Source of the DNA: Scenedesmus sp. ARA3
Taxonomy: Eukaryota > Chlorophyta > Chlorophyceae > Sphaeropleales > Scenedesmaceae
NCBI GenBank assembly: GCA_004335835.1
Contig: RWJK01000397.1
Location: 1 to 64,000, forward strand
DNA length: 64,000 nt
Direction of reading: 5' to 3'
In this document: in pieces, positions 22,568 to 34,360 of the stretch
Layout of the letters: every line of letters begins with the position of its first letter
Position numbering within the stretch: position 1 is the stretch's first letter
The notes under the pieces: generated by a model
What the model was told of the DNA's origin: nothing
What the model saw: only the letters and a program-made list of their open reading frames with translations
Databases searched by the model: none
Translations under genes and position numbers: made by a program

Positions 22568-24264
22568 TGCAGCAGCAGCAGCAGCTGCAGCAGCAGCAGC
22601 AGCTGCGCAAGCTGCCACTCCAGCAACACCAGGAGGAGCGGCAGCGACAGCAGCTGCTGCCAGCTCCACAGCAGCAGCAGCAGCCTCCGCAGCAACAGCA
22701 GCAGCAACAGCAGCCAGATGAACAGCAGCAGCAGCAGGCAGATCAACCGCACCGTCTGCCATCCCGGCAGCAGCAACAGGAGCCGCTGCAGAGCAGCAAC
22801 ACTCATAGGGTCAGCGGCTGGGAGCAGCCGCATGACAGCCATGCATTGGCAGTGACAGCAACACACCAGGAGCCAGGCCAACAGCACCGGCTGTCCTCAC
22901 AGCAGCAGCAGCAGCAGCCGCATGGCAGCCATGCATCGGCAGTGACAGTGACGCCTGGCCAGGTGAACACAAACTGCTGCTTGTGCACTGCTCCAGGATC
23001 ACAGCAATGCAGCAGCACAGGATGTTTGTGTGTTGCCGTTGCAAATTAAGAGAGCTAATGCAAGCTAGAGTGTGCAGCGCCTCCACATGGCTAGCTCAGT
23101 ATGTGCAGTGCGCTTTGCTGGCAGCTGTGGTAGCCTTTGTGACACAGCACAATGCAATTGTGGCTCCTGGCTAACCCTGCCCATATGTGTGTGTGTGTTG
23201 GTGTGTCCTGCTGCATCTTCTTCTCCTGACACAGCTGCAGGAGGCGTTGCGGCTGGCTGGTGCACTGCAGCAGCTGCTGCGGGAGTGCCGCATGCTGCCA
23301 GGCCTGCAGGCACAGCTGCAGGCACGGCCTGACGGCCCTGCCAGTGATGCGGCAGCAGCTGCAGGAGCGCCAGATGCAACCGCAGCAGCAGCAGGTGTTG
23401 TGCAATGGTCTGCACAATGAGACAGCAGCCGAAAAGCCTGTTGCAGCAGCACACGGCAGTGCAGTCCAGACAGGCATGTCAAATGAGAAGGCAGCCGTGC
23501 GGGCAAATGGTGGCCCAACTGCCGAGCAGCTGCAGCAGCCGCTGCCTTCAATTGTTCCAGTCAGCAGCAAAGGACACCTAAGCCACCAGCAGCAGCAGCA
23601 GCCTATGCCACAGCGTCCTTTTGTGCAACCGCCCCCGCCGCCGCCACGGCAGCAGCAGCAGCAGCAGCAGCACATCTCGGCCGGCGCTGATGTTGCGTCC
23701 TCTGCTGAAACCGGCGAGCTGCGCAGGCCTGCCAGCAGCCAGCAGGCCAAGAGGGGCCGCAGTAGCAGCAGCAGGAGCAGGAATGAAAGCAGGCGACACC
23801 GCAGCAGCAGCGGCAGCAGCAGCAGATCTAAGAGCAGGGGCAGGAGGTGCAGCAGATCTGTTGGCAGAAGCCGACGGGGCCATAGCAGGAGCAGGAGTAA
23901 GCGCAGAAACGTGCGTAATGCCCGCACCCCACCTCACAGGCGGCGCAGCAGCAGGAGCAGCAGCAGGAGCAGCAGCAGGTCGCGCAGGACTGCGGCGGAT
24001 GCTGCAGCCATCTTTGCTGTGCTGCCAGACTTGACTGCCAAGCAGCAGCAGGTGCTGCGCCGCGCGCTGTCAGTGCATGCTGGCGTGTTGCGGGCGGGAC
24101 ATTTTGACACACACCTGGTGCAGCTGATCCGCAGCATGGAAGAGTCTGCATTGAATCATGCCCTGCAGCAGTTGAGGTTCATGCCTGCCTGGAAGCTGCA
24201 GGACGTAAGGCATTTGCCTTGGTACTTGATGGCGTATTTTGCCAGGATCCATAAGGCAGCATGA
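21542..24264 (+). CDS. WW-domain, RS-rich splicing-factor-like protein with internal TAA
   Basis: Four exons (21542-21976, 22240-22962, 23235-23394, 23447-24264) keep one frame over 711 codons, needing a short 52-nt third intron. Codons 52-77 spell a WW domain (WKQYVDKKGILF, then STWRLP) with the two Trp 22 residues apart and Pro three after the second. Codon 64, the central aromatic position, is TAA. Long poly-Gln and poly-Ala tracts follow, then an Arg/Ser region (about 20 RS/SR pairs). The C-terminal helical domain (FDTHLVQLIRSMEESALNHALQQL) resembles the acidic N-domain of hnRNP Q/R. WW plus RS suggests a nuclear pre-mRNA splicing role. The internal stop may mean an assembly error, a short unannotated intron or a pseudogene. 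Confidence 0.5.
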
Positions 24265-24698
24265 GACTGTCGGCTGCGCCCAGCTGAGCGGGCATCGTCG
24301 ATTGATGTACCAAATCAAAGATACAGGATTTGACTTCTGCTGGAGAGGTTGCATTGCAGTTCTTGGGATGAACAGCTGTTGAACAGCTGCTGTTCATCCG
24401 TTCAAATTTGTGTTAGATTGTCACCTCTTGGAAGCCAGATTGTGATCGCCAAGGCTATCTTGTGTCCATTGTTTGCGAAGTAGCAGCGTCATTCAACGCA
24501 GACATAGGTGGTATCGTAGTTAGGCATGCATTTGGGTCGATCACTTTCGTCTGCTTCATGACCTGCAGCGGAACAGCAAAGCCCCGAACATAAACGTGCC
24601 CTGAGCAGTCGCTTTTTGAGTCTAAAATGCAGCAACGGTGGCGAGGGCGCTGATCGTGAAGCGATGCGCAGTCCGTGACCAGTTTTGACTCCTACTGT
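24265..24698. other. Intergenic spacer
   Basis: 435-bp gap between the RS-rich gene and the DUF262 gene, both plus strand. A small inverted repeat (GAACAGCTGTTGAACAGCTG area, 24369-24395) is the only visible structure. Confidence 0.5.
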
Positions 24699-27600
24699 AT
24701 GCTGCGGGTAGTGCTGCGATCCGGTCTAGCGATGTCTGCATTCGTTCAACAGAGAGGCACATGTCTCTGTCGTGGTCTGCCGAGGATGAGCCGAAAGCCG
24801 AACAAGGTGTTGGCGTTCAGGGAGTGGGACAGCAAGAGGCACGCCTCAACCACCTCTAACAGCAGCAGCACCAGCAACGGGACCACAAGCAAGGCACCTC
24901 GCAGGTACGTCAGCGCTGCATCATCCCGATTAACTGTTCATCTTTGTCTTGTTCTGCCTTTAGAAAGTACGCACAGTCATTTATATGCCGCCTTGCGCTT
25001 CTGTGTTGACAGTTGTGGACTGCATGCCTGCTCCACCCTATTGTTCATGAGCACAGCACACGTGTACAACTGGAACTTGCAGGGACTTCTTGGAGGCGCG
25101 TCAGATATCCCTATACGAGCTCTTTGATGGCTCTCAATACCAGCTGGATGTGCCAGAGTATCAAAGGCCTTACGCCTGGCGCGCGAAGCAGGCAAGCACT
25201 AGCAGCAGCAACAGCAGACGCGCCAGCGCCTCACCAACGTCCGCAAGGCCACATGGAACTTGCATTAGGCACAACCAGCTGTAGTCAAAACATTGCCCGG
25301 GAACAGGGCAGTTTGGCATGCCCTTGCCTGGGCTGCCAACCTTATTTTTGCCCGCACAGCAATTCGCCCCGCAACTCCTTAGCTGGGTGCTGCGCTGCAG
25401 TGCGGTGCTGCTGGCCTGCTGACCAACCCTGCTTTCGGTCCACAGCATGTGCAGCCTGCTGATCAAGACTGCATCTGGTCAACAGCATGTGGCCCCTGCT
25501 GCCTGCAGGTGCAGGAGCTGCTGGCTGATCTGCATGCAGCCTACCTGTCAGGTCAGGAGTACTTCCTGGGAAACATCGTCACAACACGCCAAGGCAGCGC
25601 AGCGGGAGAGCCATATTGGGTGAGGCGGCAGTCTGCTGCTGCTGCTGCTGCTAACACTGCTGTGGCGGCACGTTGCAGAGCCCGCAGCTGTGTTGTACGT
25701 GCATACACATCTTGTAGCTGTCTAACAGAGTAACAGATGGAACAGGTGCATGCTGCATGTGCTGCAGAGGCAATGCGCGTGCCTGTGCTGGCGTCAACCA
25801 TGTACTCGTCCTGCTCTCCACTGCTGCACAGCCCCTGCGTGCCTCCTGCAAATGCACATCAGCAAAGCTGCCAGTGCCGAGCACAACAAGCACACTGCAC
25901 CCTGAGTGCATGCCTCCTGCATGTTTCCTGCATGTCCCTGCGTGTTTCCTGCAAGCAGATCATCGACGGGCAGCAGCGCCTGACCACGCTGGTCATGCTG
26001 CTGGGCTACCTGCGCGCCTGGGCAGCAGAGCAGCAGGACCTGGGCAGCCTGGCAGAGCGTGTGGAGCGCATGCTGCACATCCCCGCTGATCCGCTGAATC
26101 CAGCAGCAAAAGCTAGGTGAGTTTGTCAAGTGTTGTTGTCTGTGTATATGTTGCTTGTGGCTGTGGCTGTGTTGAGCAGCAGGGCCTGGGAAGCTTCGCA
26201 AAACCGCACCTGCATGTGGCGTTGGCTTTTGCTGCTGCGCTGCCACCCGCAGGTACCGGCTGCTGCTGAGGAGCAGCGACCAGCAGTTCTTCGTAGACAA
26301 CTTCATCACCAGCTACCTGCCCACGCGCTACAGCCTGAGCACGCAGCTGGACAGCCCAGCTAACTCCGCCAGCAACTACCATGAAGCAGCAGCTGCTGCA
26401 GCCGGCGCAATCGCTCAGCAGCAGCAGCAAACGGCTGGTGCAGGCGGCTCTGCAGCGGTGGCAGTTCACGCTGGCAGTCAGCAGCAGCAGCAGCAGCAGC
26501 AAGGAGGGCAGGGAGTGCCGCTGAGCAATGAGACCTGGTGGCGGCTGTATGGAGCTGGTGATGTGCTGGCGTGCTACCTTGCATCAGCAATGCAGCAAGG
26601 CCTGAATCTGCAGGTACGCACCGCGCAAAACTGGGATGCAAAACCGTCTGTTGCCACCTGTCCCTGCATCTCATGCGATGAAGCAAGACAGTGAGCTCAG
26701 CGCCTCACATCACACCAAGCTGTGGCGCATGGCTTTGGCTCGGACTGTGTCGCAGCTGCCACCTTGCTATGCTCCACCACCACTCCTCCGTAAGACACGC
26801 ACTTGCTCACCGGCAGAGCAGCCATCATCGCCACGCCTGCAGCCCACATCATGCTGGTGCTGGCGTGCCGTGCTCGCAGAACTCCGTACGTGCCTGTGCT
26901 GTGGTGTCTGCATGCAGATGCACTTGCCCCACATGCTTGCACGCTTGCCAGCAAGTTGTTTCGTTTGTCTAGCGGCCAGCACCCTGCAACTTCACCACCC
27001 ACCAGTGTCATCGCCACACCCGCATGCGCTTGCAGGACTTCATGCACCACGTGCTGCGCAACTGCATGGTGGTGCTGATGATTGCGCGTGACGAGGGCAC
27101 CAGCTTCAAGATCTTCTCCACACTCAACGGCAGGGGCGTGGACCTGGCAGTGGTGGACAAGCTCAAACCAGAGCTGCTGCAGGTGTGGCGGCTGTTTGCA
27201 GTGGATTGATCTGCCATACTTGTGTGTTTGAGTGTCTGTGTGGACCTGGCAGTGGTGGACAAGCTCAAGCCAGAACTGCTGCAGGTGCAGCTGCTTGGTT
27301 TGTGTGTTGCCTGTCTGTTGGTGTGTCGCCTGTTGGTGTGGTCGCCTGCCTGCCTGTCTGCATGACCGCCTGTCTCACTGCCTGGCCATTGTAAACCCGG
27401 CAGTGGTGGACAAGCTCAAGCCGGAGCTGCTGCAGGTGCGGCACAGTGGAAGGCTGGGCTGGTTGTGTAGTATGTGCGGCCTGTATAATGGTATGTCTGC
27501 CTGCTTGTCTGTCAGCGCTCTGCCGGTCGTCTTCTTGGCCTGCGTTGCAACTGCTCTTACAGGTCAATTTCTGTCTGCTGTTCATATTTGTTCTGGTGTC

Positions 27601-30600
27601 TGCATATGCAGGCATTGCCCGCACCCAAGCGCCAATCATTTGCGGACCGCTGGTCAGTGCTGGAGGCAGCTCTCGGGCGCCCTTCCTTCCATGCACTGTT
27701 TGACCATTACATCACTGTAGAGCAGGCGACAGCAGCAGCGCAGGACGGCAGCAGCAGCAGCAATGGGGCAGGCAATTCTAAGCAGAACTCGTCGTGGGCG
27801 CATACACCTGACCAGTCAGCATCAAACGGCAGCAGCAGCAGCGGCAGCATTGTACCATTTATTCCTGTCGGGAGTTCATTGATGCACCCGCACGCGATAG
27901 ACAGCAGCAATGGCAGCAGCAACGAACAACAGCCGCATGAAATGCAGCAAATGCTGCCAGGCAGCTTGCCAGGCATGCATGGCGTGGTGTGTGCGGCTGG
28001 GCAGCAGCAGCGGCACGACGTGCTGCAGCAGCTGACGGGGCGCAGTGATGTGGAGGTCGTGCTCAGCATGGTGCTAGAGTATGGGCAGCAGCTGCTGCAG
28101 ATACGCGCCAATGACTGGAGCGCACTGGAGGCTGAGGGAGGCACAGGTGTGTGAGTGGGGTGTTTGCGTGCTTGCTTGAGGACAAGGGGGGTGATGGGAA
28201 TGTGTGGGTTGATGACGCGTGTGTGGTGGTTGCATGTTGTGAGTGACTGGCGCGCGCTGGAGGCTGAGGGGGGCACAGGTGTGTGTGGTTTGAGTGTTGT
28301 GGGTGGGTGAATGTATGGTGGCAGTGTGGGTATGGACGCGCGTGCCGCTGCTTTGCATCATGGCTGAGACGGTGCGGTTGAATGGATGCATCTTGGGCAT
28401 GTGTGCCTGCATGTGTGCGTGCTTGCATGCCCTTGGCTTGCAATGTGGGTGCTGAGCCGCCAATGGCCTGCTGCTGAAGAAGCATCTGCCGGCTGGCCCT
28501 ACCTGTTACAGGGAAGCACACTCCTCCAAACAGCGCTGCTACAACTTCATGCTGCTTGGTCACGCTGCTCACGTGTCACCTGTCCTTTTGCAATCCTTGC
28601 GCAATGTTGCTGCCGTGCAGCGCCCGCCATCGCTGCCGAGCTGTCGGAGGCCTGCTTCTTCATCAACCTGCTGGCAGATGATGCCTGGCAGCCTTGGGCG
28701 CTGGAGTTCTTCTACCAGTCTGCCGACGACGCTAAGCGCGCTGCTTTCCTGCGGGGCGCAGAGCTGCTGAGCCTGTTCTGCGAGCTGAAGCAGGACGAGG
28801 GCTTCAAGCGGGAGAGGTGCGGGGAGTCGAGGACACTGCATGGTGATATCTGCATTGTGGCAAGAAAAGGGTCGACTGTGCGGGGAGGGCGCTGCATGAT
28901 GGTTGTTGCAGCAGTTTGGAGAGTAGCACCGCCACACATATGTGATGCATCAGCCTGTGTTGCTGTGGGGTAGGGTGCATGCACGCTCGCATGGAGTGCC
29001 CGGGCTGGTATGGTGGACAACGTGATGTGACATGTTTGCTCGGTGTGTGCGTATGTGCAGCACGGTGGTGGCTAGTCACATTTGATGTTGTGGCCCCTCT
29101 GCTTGTCTGTCGCCCTGTTCGTCTGTGAACATGCTCTCCGCCACTGAGCATGAACTACTGAACATGAACTTGTTGTGCTTTCGTGTGTCCTGCAGGTGGC
29201 TGGCTGTGGGCAGCCAGCTGCTGCAGCGGCCCTTCTATTCGGACCAGGTGCTGTCAGCGCTGGCGCTGTCACCAGGTGAGGCATGTTATAACCTGTTATG
29301 TAACACATCCACAGCCTTGCCTCGGGAGCCGGCAGCTGCATAGCTATGACATCTGCGCAGCCGCTGCGGCTTGCTGTTGCTCAACCATCCCATTACATAT
29401 TTCTCCGTTTTGCTGGTTTAGACAATATGACACAAACAGCTGCTGACGCAACTTGCTGCTTACCACTCCTGCTTGACGCAACACGTTACATTCGTGGTGC
29501 AGATGAGGCGGATGAGTTTGTGGTGCTGCTGGGCAGCCGCGAGCTGGCCGCCGCTGCTGATGAGCGGCTGCTGACGCACCTGCTGCTGCGCGCCGACAGC
29601 ATCAACCGCAAGGCGCTGCACTGGCGGCGGCTCAAGGTGGGCCGCTGCAACAGACTTGCTTTGCTGTCAGCCGTCGAGCTTGCTCATTGTGTGCTGACTG
29701 GATGATTTGCAGGGAGTAGGGATGGCTGGTAGTGGCGGACGGCAGGCACTGCTACTAGGCAGGTTAGCTGTGTGCTGATTGGTTTTGCGGCGTAGCTGAC
29801 TTTGCCCCGACTGCCGATCAGCTGCGGTTGTACAAATGCGCCCCCATTTGTGAGAGCTGCCGCAGAGGCCGGCAGGCTTGTCGTGCCTTCCGTGCTCAGC
29901 AGCTTCTGCTGCTAGGTTTGCATGCTTTCTGTATTATACTTTGATATCTACTGCGTTATTTTGGTGGTGTTGCAGGTGGAGCGCATCGTGCCCACACAGC
30001 CCCCAAAAGGCTCGCAGTGGCGGCGGCAGAAGCTGCTGCTGCCAGCACTGTCAGACGACGAAGCAGCGGCGGCAGCAGCAGCCAGCAGCAGCAGCAGCAC
30101 CTCAACCTACCACAGCCTGATCTACCAGCGCGGCAAAGGCAGCGGCGGAAGCGGCGGCAGCAGCCGCAGGAGCAGGAGCCGCACCAGCAGCACCAGCAGC
30201 AGCGCTGCCAGCAGCAGCCTCGCTGTCTCATCTGGGGACGAAGCATCAGCCGGCAGCAATGCAGACACGCATGGTGCAGCAGGCACCAGCAGCAGCAGCA
30301 GCAATGTGCCGCCGGGAATGCGGGAGGTTCTGTACTGGCATGAGATGACTCGCAGCCACTGGGTCAACAGGCTGGGCAACCTGGTGCTGCTGCAGCCCTC
30401 AGGGCAGCAGGTGCGTCAGCAGCACGGACAATGGCCTGCTGTTCAATGCAGCTGCCATGCAGCAGCAACAATACCAGCTTGAGCAGGAGCAGCAGGGATG
30501 TGGTGTGGCGATGCTGCAATGCTGATGCTGCAATGCTGATTTGATGTCACCCTCCTGTCAGCTGACCTGGCGTTCACAATTTATCTATGCTGCTGCTGTT

Positions 30601-31683
30601 GCTTCTGCTTCTGCAGCATCTGGTTTTCACTTTGTGCCACTGCCCTCCTGTCGACAGCCCTGGTCCTAACTGTCCCCGTGCTGCTGCTGCTGCTGCTGCT
30701 GCGTGTATTGTAGTCTGCCGCCACCGCGCACCTGTCGGCTGAACTGGCCACCACGCTGCAGCACTACGGCGCCTGTACTGCCGACCTCAACTTCACTATG
30801 CATTGCTGCTGCTGCTGCTGCTACTGCGTGTATTGCAGTCTGCCGCCACCGCGCACCTGTCGGCAGACCTGGCAACGAAGCTGCAGCACTACGGCGCCTG
30901 TGCTGCTGACGTCAGCCTCACTATGCCTTGCTGCTGCTGCTGCTGCTGCTGCGCTGTATTGTAGTCTGCCGCCACCGCGCACCTGTCGGCTGACCTGGCC
31001 ACAAAGCTGCAGCACTACAGCGCCTGTGCTGCTGATGAGCACTTCCCGGAGTTCACTGGCGGCCTGCTCAGCGGGCGCTACAGCCGCGACATGTTCTGCC
31101 CCGAGGAATGCAGGCAGCGCCACGGCGACATCATCACGCGGTGAGTGCTGTTAAGATGGAGTTTGCAGAGTTGTTTTAGCATGTAAAGCAGATGGAATTA
31201 GTCGAACAAAGTGGGCATCGAAAAGATCTTCCTGCTAGTGTTGTACTGATGAAATGCATGCAGCAGCTGGCGGCAGTATTGCTGTAAAGCTGCAGTCATT
31301 ATGGGAGTGGTAGGGTGGTGGTGTGCTTCTGTGCCGTTGTGCTTGCAGCGCCACGGCGACATTATCACGTGGTGAGCGTTGTACTGGTGAAGTGCCTGCA
31401 GCAGCTGGCGGCAGTGGTGCTGTAAAGCTGCCGTCAGGGCGGGAGTGATGGTGTGGCTTTGTGCAGTTGTGCTTGCAACACTGTGTGCTTTGCAGTGAGT
31501 AGCGCAAGGGCCATTCAGCACCACTGCAGCTGGCTTGAGTGTGTGTGGTGGTGAATTGCCACACGTAGTGGGGCTGTATGGCCAGCGGTGCGCTGCTGCA
31601 TGTGGCACTGAACACACTGTGCTGCGTGTGTTTGCTGCTGCAGGCTGATTGAGGTCTTTCGGCTGTATCCTGGCGGCCTGTGA
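24699..31683 (+). CDS. DUF262/DUF1524 (GmrSD/SspE-like) protein, HNH histidine lost
   Basis: Thirteen exons join in frame to 895 aa: 24699-24904, 25083-25191, 25509-25619, 25959-26116, 26253-26613, 27036-27182, 27612-28146, 28621-28816, 29196-29275, 29503-29636, 29976-30410, 30965-31140 and 31644-31683. DUF262 motifs are intact: PEYQRPYAW (93-101), IIDGQQRLTTL (143-153) and FSTLNGRGVDL (342-352). The C-terminus matches DUF1524 in LGNLVLL (812-818) and the closing helix, but the HNH motif, normally EHIxPQ, reads ERIVPTQ (681-687). Prokaryotic relatives are nucleotide-triggered restriction nucleases (GmrSD, BrxU, SspE). Ser/Ala/Gln-rich loops are inserted between conserved blocks. The Arg/Ser-rich N-terminus could be an organelle transit peptide. 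Intron 2 uses a GC donor. Nuclease activity is doubtful. Confidence 0.8.
27138..27435 (+). repeat. Three-copy duplication of the DUF262 exon 6 end
   Basis: Segments at 27138-27182, 27239-27283 and 27397-27435 encode (VDLA)VVDKLKPELLQ and end in a GT splice donor. Only the first belongs to a full exon. The second and third lack a phase-compatible acceptor and lie in intron 6. Confidence 0.85.
28112..28290 (+). repeat. Two-copy duplication of the DUF262 exon 7 end
   Basis: 28112-28146, encoding NDWSALEAEGGTG plus donor, is copied at 28242-28277 (DWRALEAEGGTG) inside the following intron, which is TG-rich. Confidence 0.8.
30712..31060 (+). repeat. Three tandem copies of the DUF1524 exon 12 start
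   Basis: Copies at 30712-30800, 30838-30926 and from 30965 encode SAATAHLSA(E/D)LAT(T/K)LQHY. Each is preceded by a CTG tract and a GTATTG(T/C)AG acceptor-like site. Only the third copy continues into the rest of the domain (FCPEECRQRHGDIITR). Confidence 0.85.
31105..31480 (+). repeat. Duplicated exon 12 end and flanking intron
   Basis: The exon end CGCCACGGCGACATCATCAC (31116-31135) recurs at about 31350-31370 as a near copy with a GTGAGC donor. About 100 bp of intron (31238-31347) recurs at 31377-31480. Both copies end just before the last exon. Confidence 0.75.
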
Positions 31684-32585
31684 GAGCCCACTGTCAGTTT
31701 AACAACAGAGTGCAGCTGTGCAGCTGCCAAGCAGCGCCCTTTTCTCCTGCCGCTGTAGCAGTGCACGCGGCCAGTGGCAATGTGACTTTGGCTTATTTAG
31801 GTGCAGAGTGGTGTCATTGGCTGGCAAACAGCGATCTTTGTGTCTGTGTAACACAGCTCTTTGATTGTCTGGCTGTCGACAAGAGTGCAACTGGATCCGC
31901 TGATGATGGCTGTGGCAGGTTGGCTCAGCCAAGATACTTGCAGGTGCTATGATGTTCAAGGTTAGATCATTTTTGGGTCTTTGTCATGCTCAAGAGCTGT
32001 TGGGCTGCATCACCACACTCATGACGTCAAATGTATATACAGTGCTGCTGAGCCTGCTTTACCAGCACACGATGACCATGTCACACGCCTGGCAGCTAGC
32101 GTTGCTGCAACAGTGAATGTTTAGGATGATCAATTTTTTTTTCTCGGCGTTTAGCAGGTCCTTGCACATCAGGTGCTCCCCAGCATCGCAAGTTGACATT
32201 GATCGAACACTAGTCGCGATCGGCTGCCACGCAGGTCGCTTGCCACATATTAAATACTCAAACACCTTAACCATAAACTTTTATGGCTTAAATTAACTCC
32301 GATGCATATGACGGGCGTGGACAACTGCGAGCCATGTACTGCTGTCATTTTTGTTGTGCGGAGTTCGCGTGCAGAGCGCATTGATACCTTCGCACACGTC
32401 CTACTGTCGAGCACATGTTTGATGATACGTGTGAAACACCATACATTGAGACGTAACAGTAGCTGGATACTTGCACGCCCCAGTGCGCGGGAGATAGGGC
32501 GGTAGCCTCAGTGCAGCTCGCGCAGCTGCTGCCAAGCAGCATTTTCGTCTTAACCTAGTATAGAATTACATTAAAAGCCTTGACC
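31684..32585. other. Intergenic region
   Basis: 3' UTR of the DUF262 gene and promoter of the secreted Cys-rich gene. It is AT-richer than its neighbours around 32130-32300. No gene was recognised. Confidence 0.5.
31847..31851 (+). terminator. TGTAA polyadenylation signal of the DUF262 gene
   Basis: TGTAA lies about 165 nt after the stop at 31683, a typical green-algal spacing. Confidence 0.4.
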
Positions 32586-33197
32586 ATGGCTCGGAGGTTG
32601 TTGGCAGCTCTCGCAGTTGCCCTGGTGCTCTGCACAGCGGCGTACGCTGCCGATGCGAACACCGCATCGCCAGTAAACGCAGCTGCGCCCGCGGCAGCAC
32701 CAGTGGCAGCTCCCGTAACAATTCCAGAGGCAACGCCTGTGGCAGTGCCAGAGGCCACCACACCTGAAGCAACACCACCTGAGGCCACTCCTGTGACTGC
32801 TCCAACTGAGACGAAGCCAGTGGCAGCACCTGAGGCAACAGCAGCTGTGGCCACCCCTGTGCCTGTTTCTGAGGCCACAACAGCACCAGTGGCAACTCCA
32901 GTGCCAGCTCCTGAGGCCACCACACCAGTGGCAGCAACACCAGCAGCACCTGTCGCTGCTGCCACCCCTGCTGCTGCTGAGCCAGTTGCAGCCACACCTG
33001 TTGTTGCTGAGCCAGCTGCAACCACACCTGCACCTGTGGCTACTGCTCCAGCACCAGCACCGGCACCAGTGCAGGCTACCCCTGAGGCCACTCCTGCAGC
33101 CACAGAGCCCCCCACCACCACCACAACACAAACCACTCCCACTGGCAGCACCACCACCACCACTACCACCACCACCTCTTCATCAAGCGAAGACCCT

Positions 33198-33244
<47 letters not shown>

Positions 33245-33728
33245 GGCGCCAGCAGCACCAGCCGCACCCAAGGACCCCTGTCTGGCAGTGCCAGGCTGTA
33301 CTGCCTGCATCCCCAGTGCCAGCAGTACAGCCAAGCCTGCAGGATCCCGCAAGCTGATGAACAGCGGCATGGGCGGCATGGGTGGCATGAACCAGGGTTT
33401 TGGCGGCGGCCGCCAAAACCTGATCAGCGGCGTAACAACCTCCGGCATGCCCACCATTAACTTTGATGCGCTGCTGAAGTCACCCTATGACGAGCCAAAC
33501 CTGCCCATGTGCACGGCATGCGATGCGCCGGGTTACACCAGGGGCGTGAACGGCAAATGCAGTGAGTGCCTGCTGCTGCTGGGCAGGCAGGCGTGTGGCG
33601 TAGGCCCAAGCGGCATGTTGCGTCGTTGTGCATTTTGCTGTGATGTTGCTGTGCATTGCGCTTTGCATTATGCTTTGCAGTTATGCCTTGCATTTTGCAG
33701 CGCTGCATAGAGAGTCTGTGCATCACTA

Positions 33729-33763
<35 letters not shown>

Positions 33764-34325
33764 AGACTGCAAGGCCGGCTTTGGTGACCTGCAGCCCACC
33801 GGCTACTGCAACCAGTGCCCTGACGGCTTTGTGTCCCTGGGCGGGCACCGCGCCACCTGCGTGGAGTGTGAGAACGTGGCCTGGAGCACTGAAGACCGCA
33901 CCATGTGCAGTGAGTGGCAGGCGGCTGGCATGTTGACATGTTGCTGCTGAAGTTGCTGCATGTGCCGTTGTGCTGGCGGCAGCTGCTTGCGGTGCTGCTG
34001 CCTCTTTGCTTTCAAATTGTCTGCTAACTGGTGATGCACATGACTGGCTGATGGTGCAGCTGCAGTTTTAGTTGTTGGCACTGGAAAGAGAACCAGAAGC
34101 TAAATCGTTGTCAATGCAGCGTCCACATCTGCATGCAGGCGTGCTTGGACAAACAGCAGGTACCTGCAGCCCATGCATTTATCACAAATAGTGTCATGCC
34201 GGCATCCGCTGCCAAACAAACGCTGCAGCAGCTTGTGTTCATCACCCCACCTCTCCCCGCACTTTGTCGGACGCCTCAGCCGTTCCTCGCGCAATCATCA
34301 GCTGACGTACACATCCCACTAACTG

Positions 34326-34360
<35 letters not shown>

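Noticed and set aside
27239..27435. Additional VVDKLKPELLQ exons as part of the DUF262 coding sequence
   Set aside because: Neither copy has an acceptor that keeps the frame, so they were treated as pseudo-exons.
24699..31683. Recent bacterial transfer or contamination for the DUF262 gene
   Set aside because: Thirteen exons with genome-typical splice sites, triplet tracts and TGTAA signal show long residence in the algal genome.
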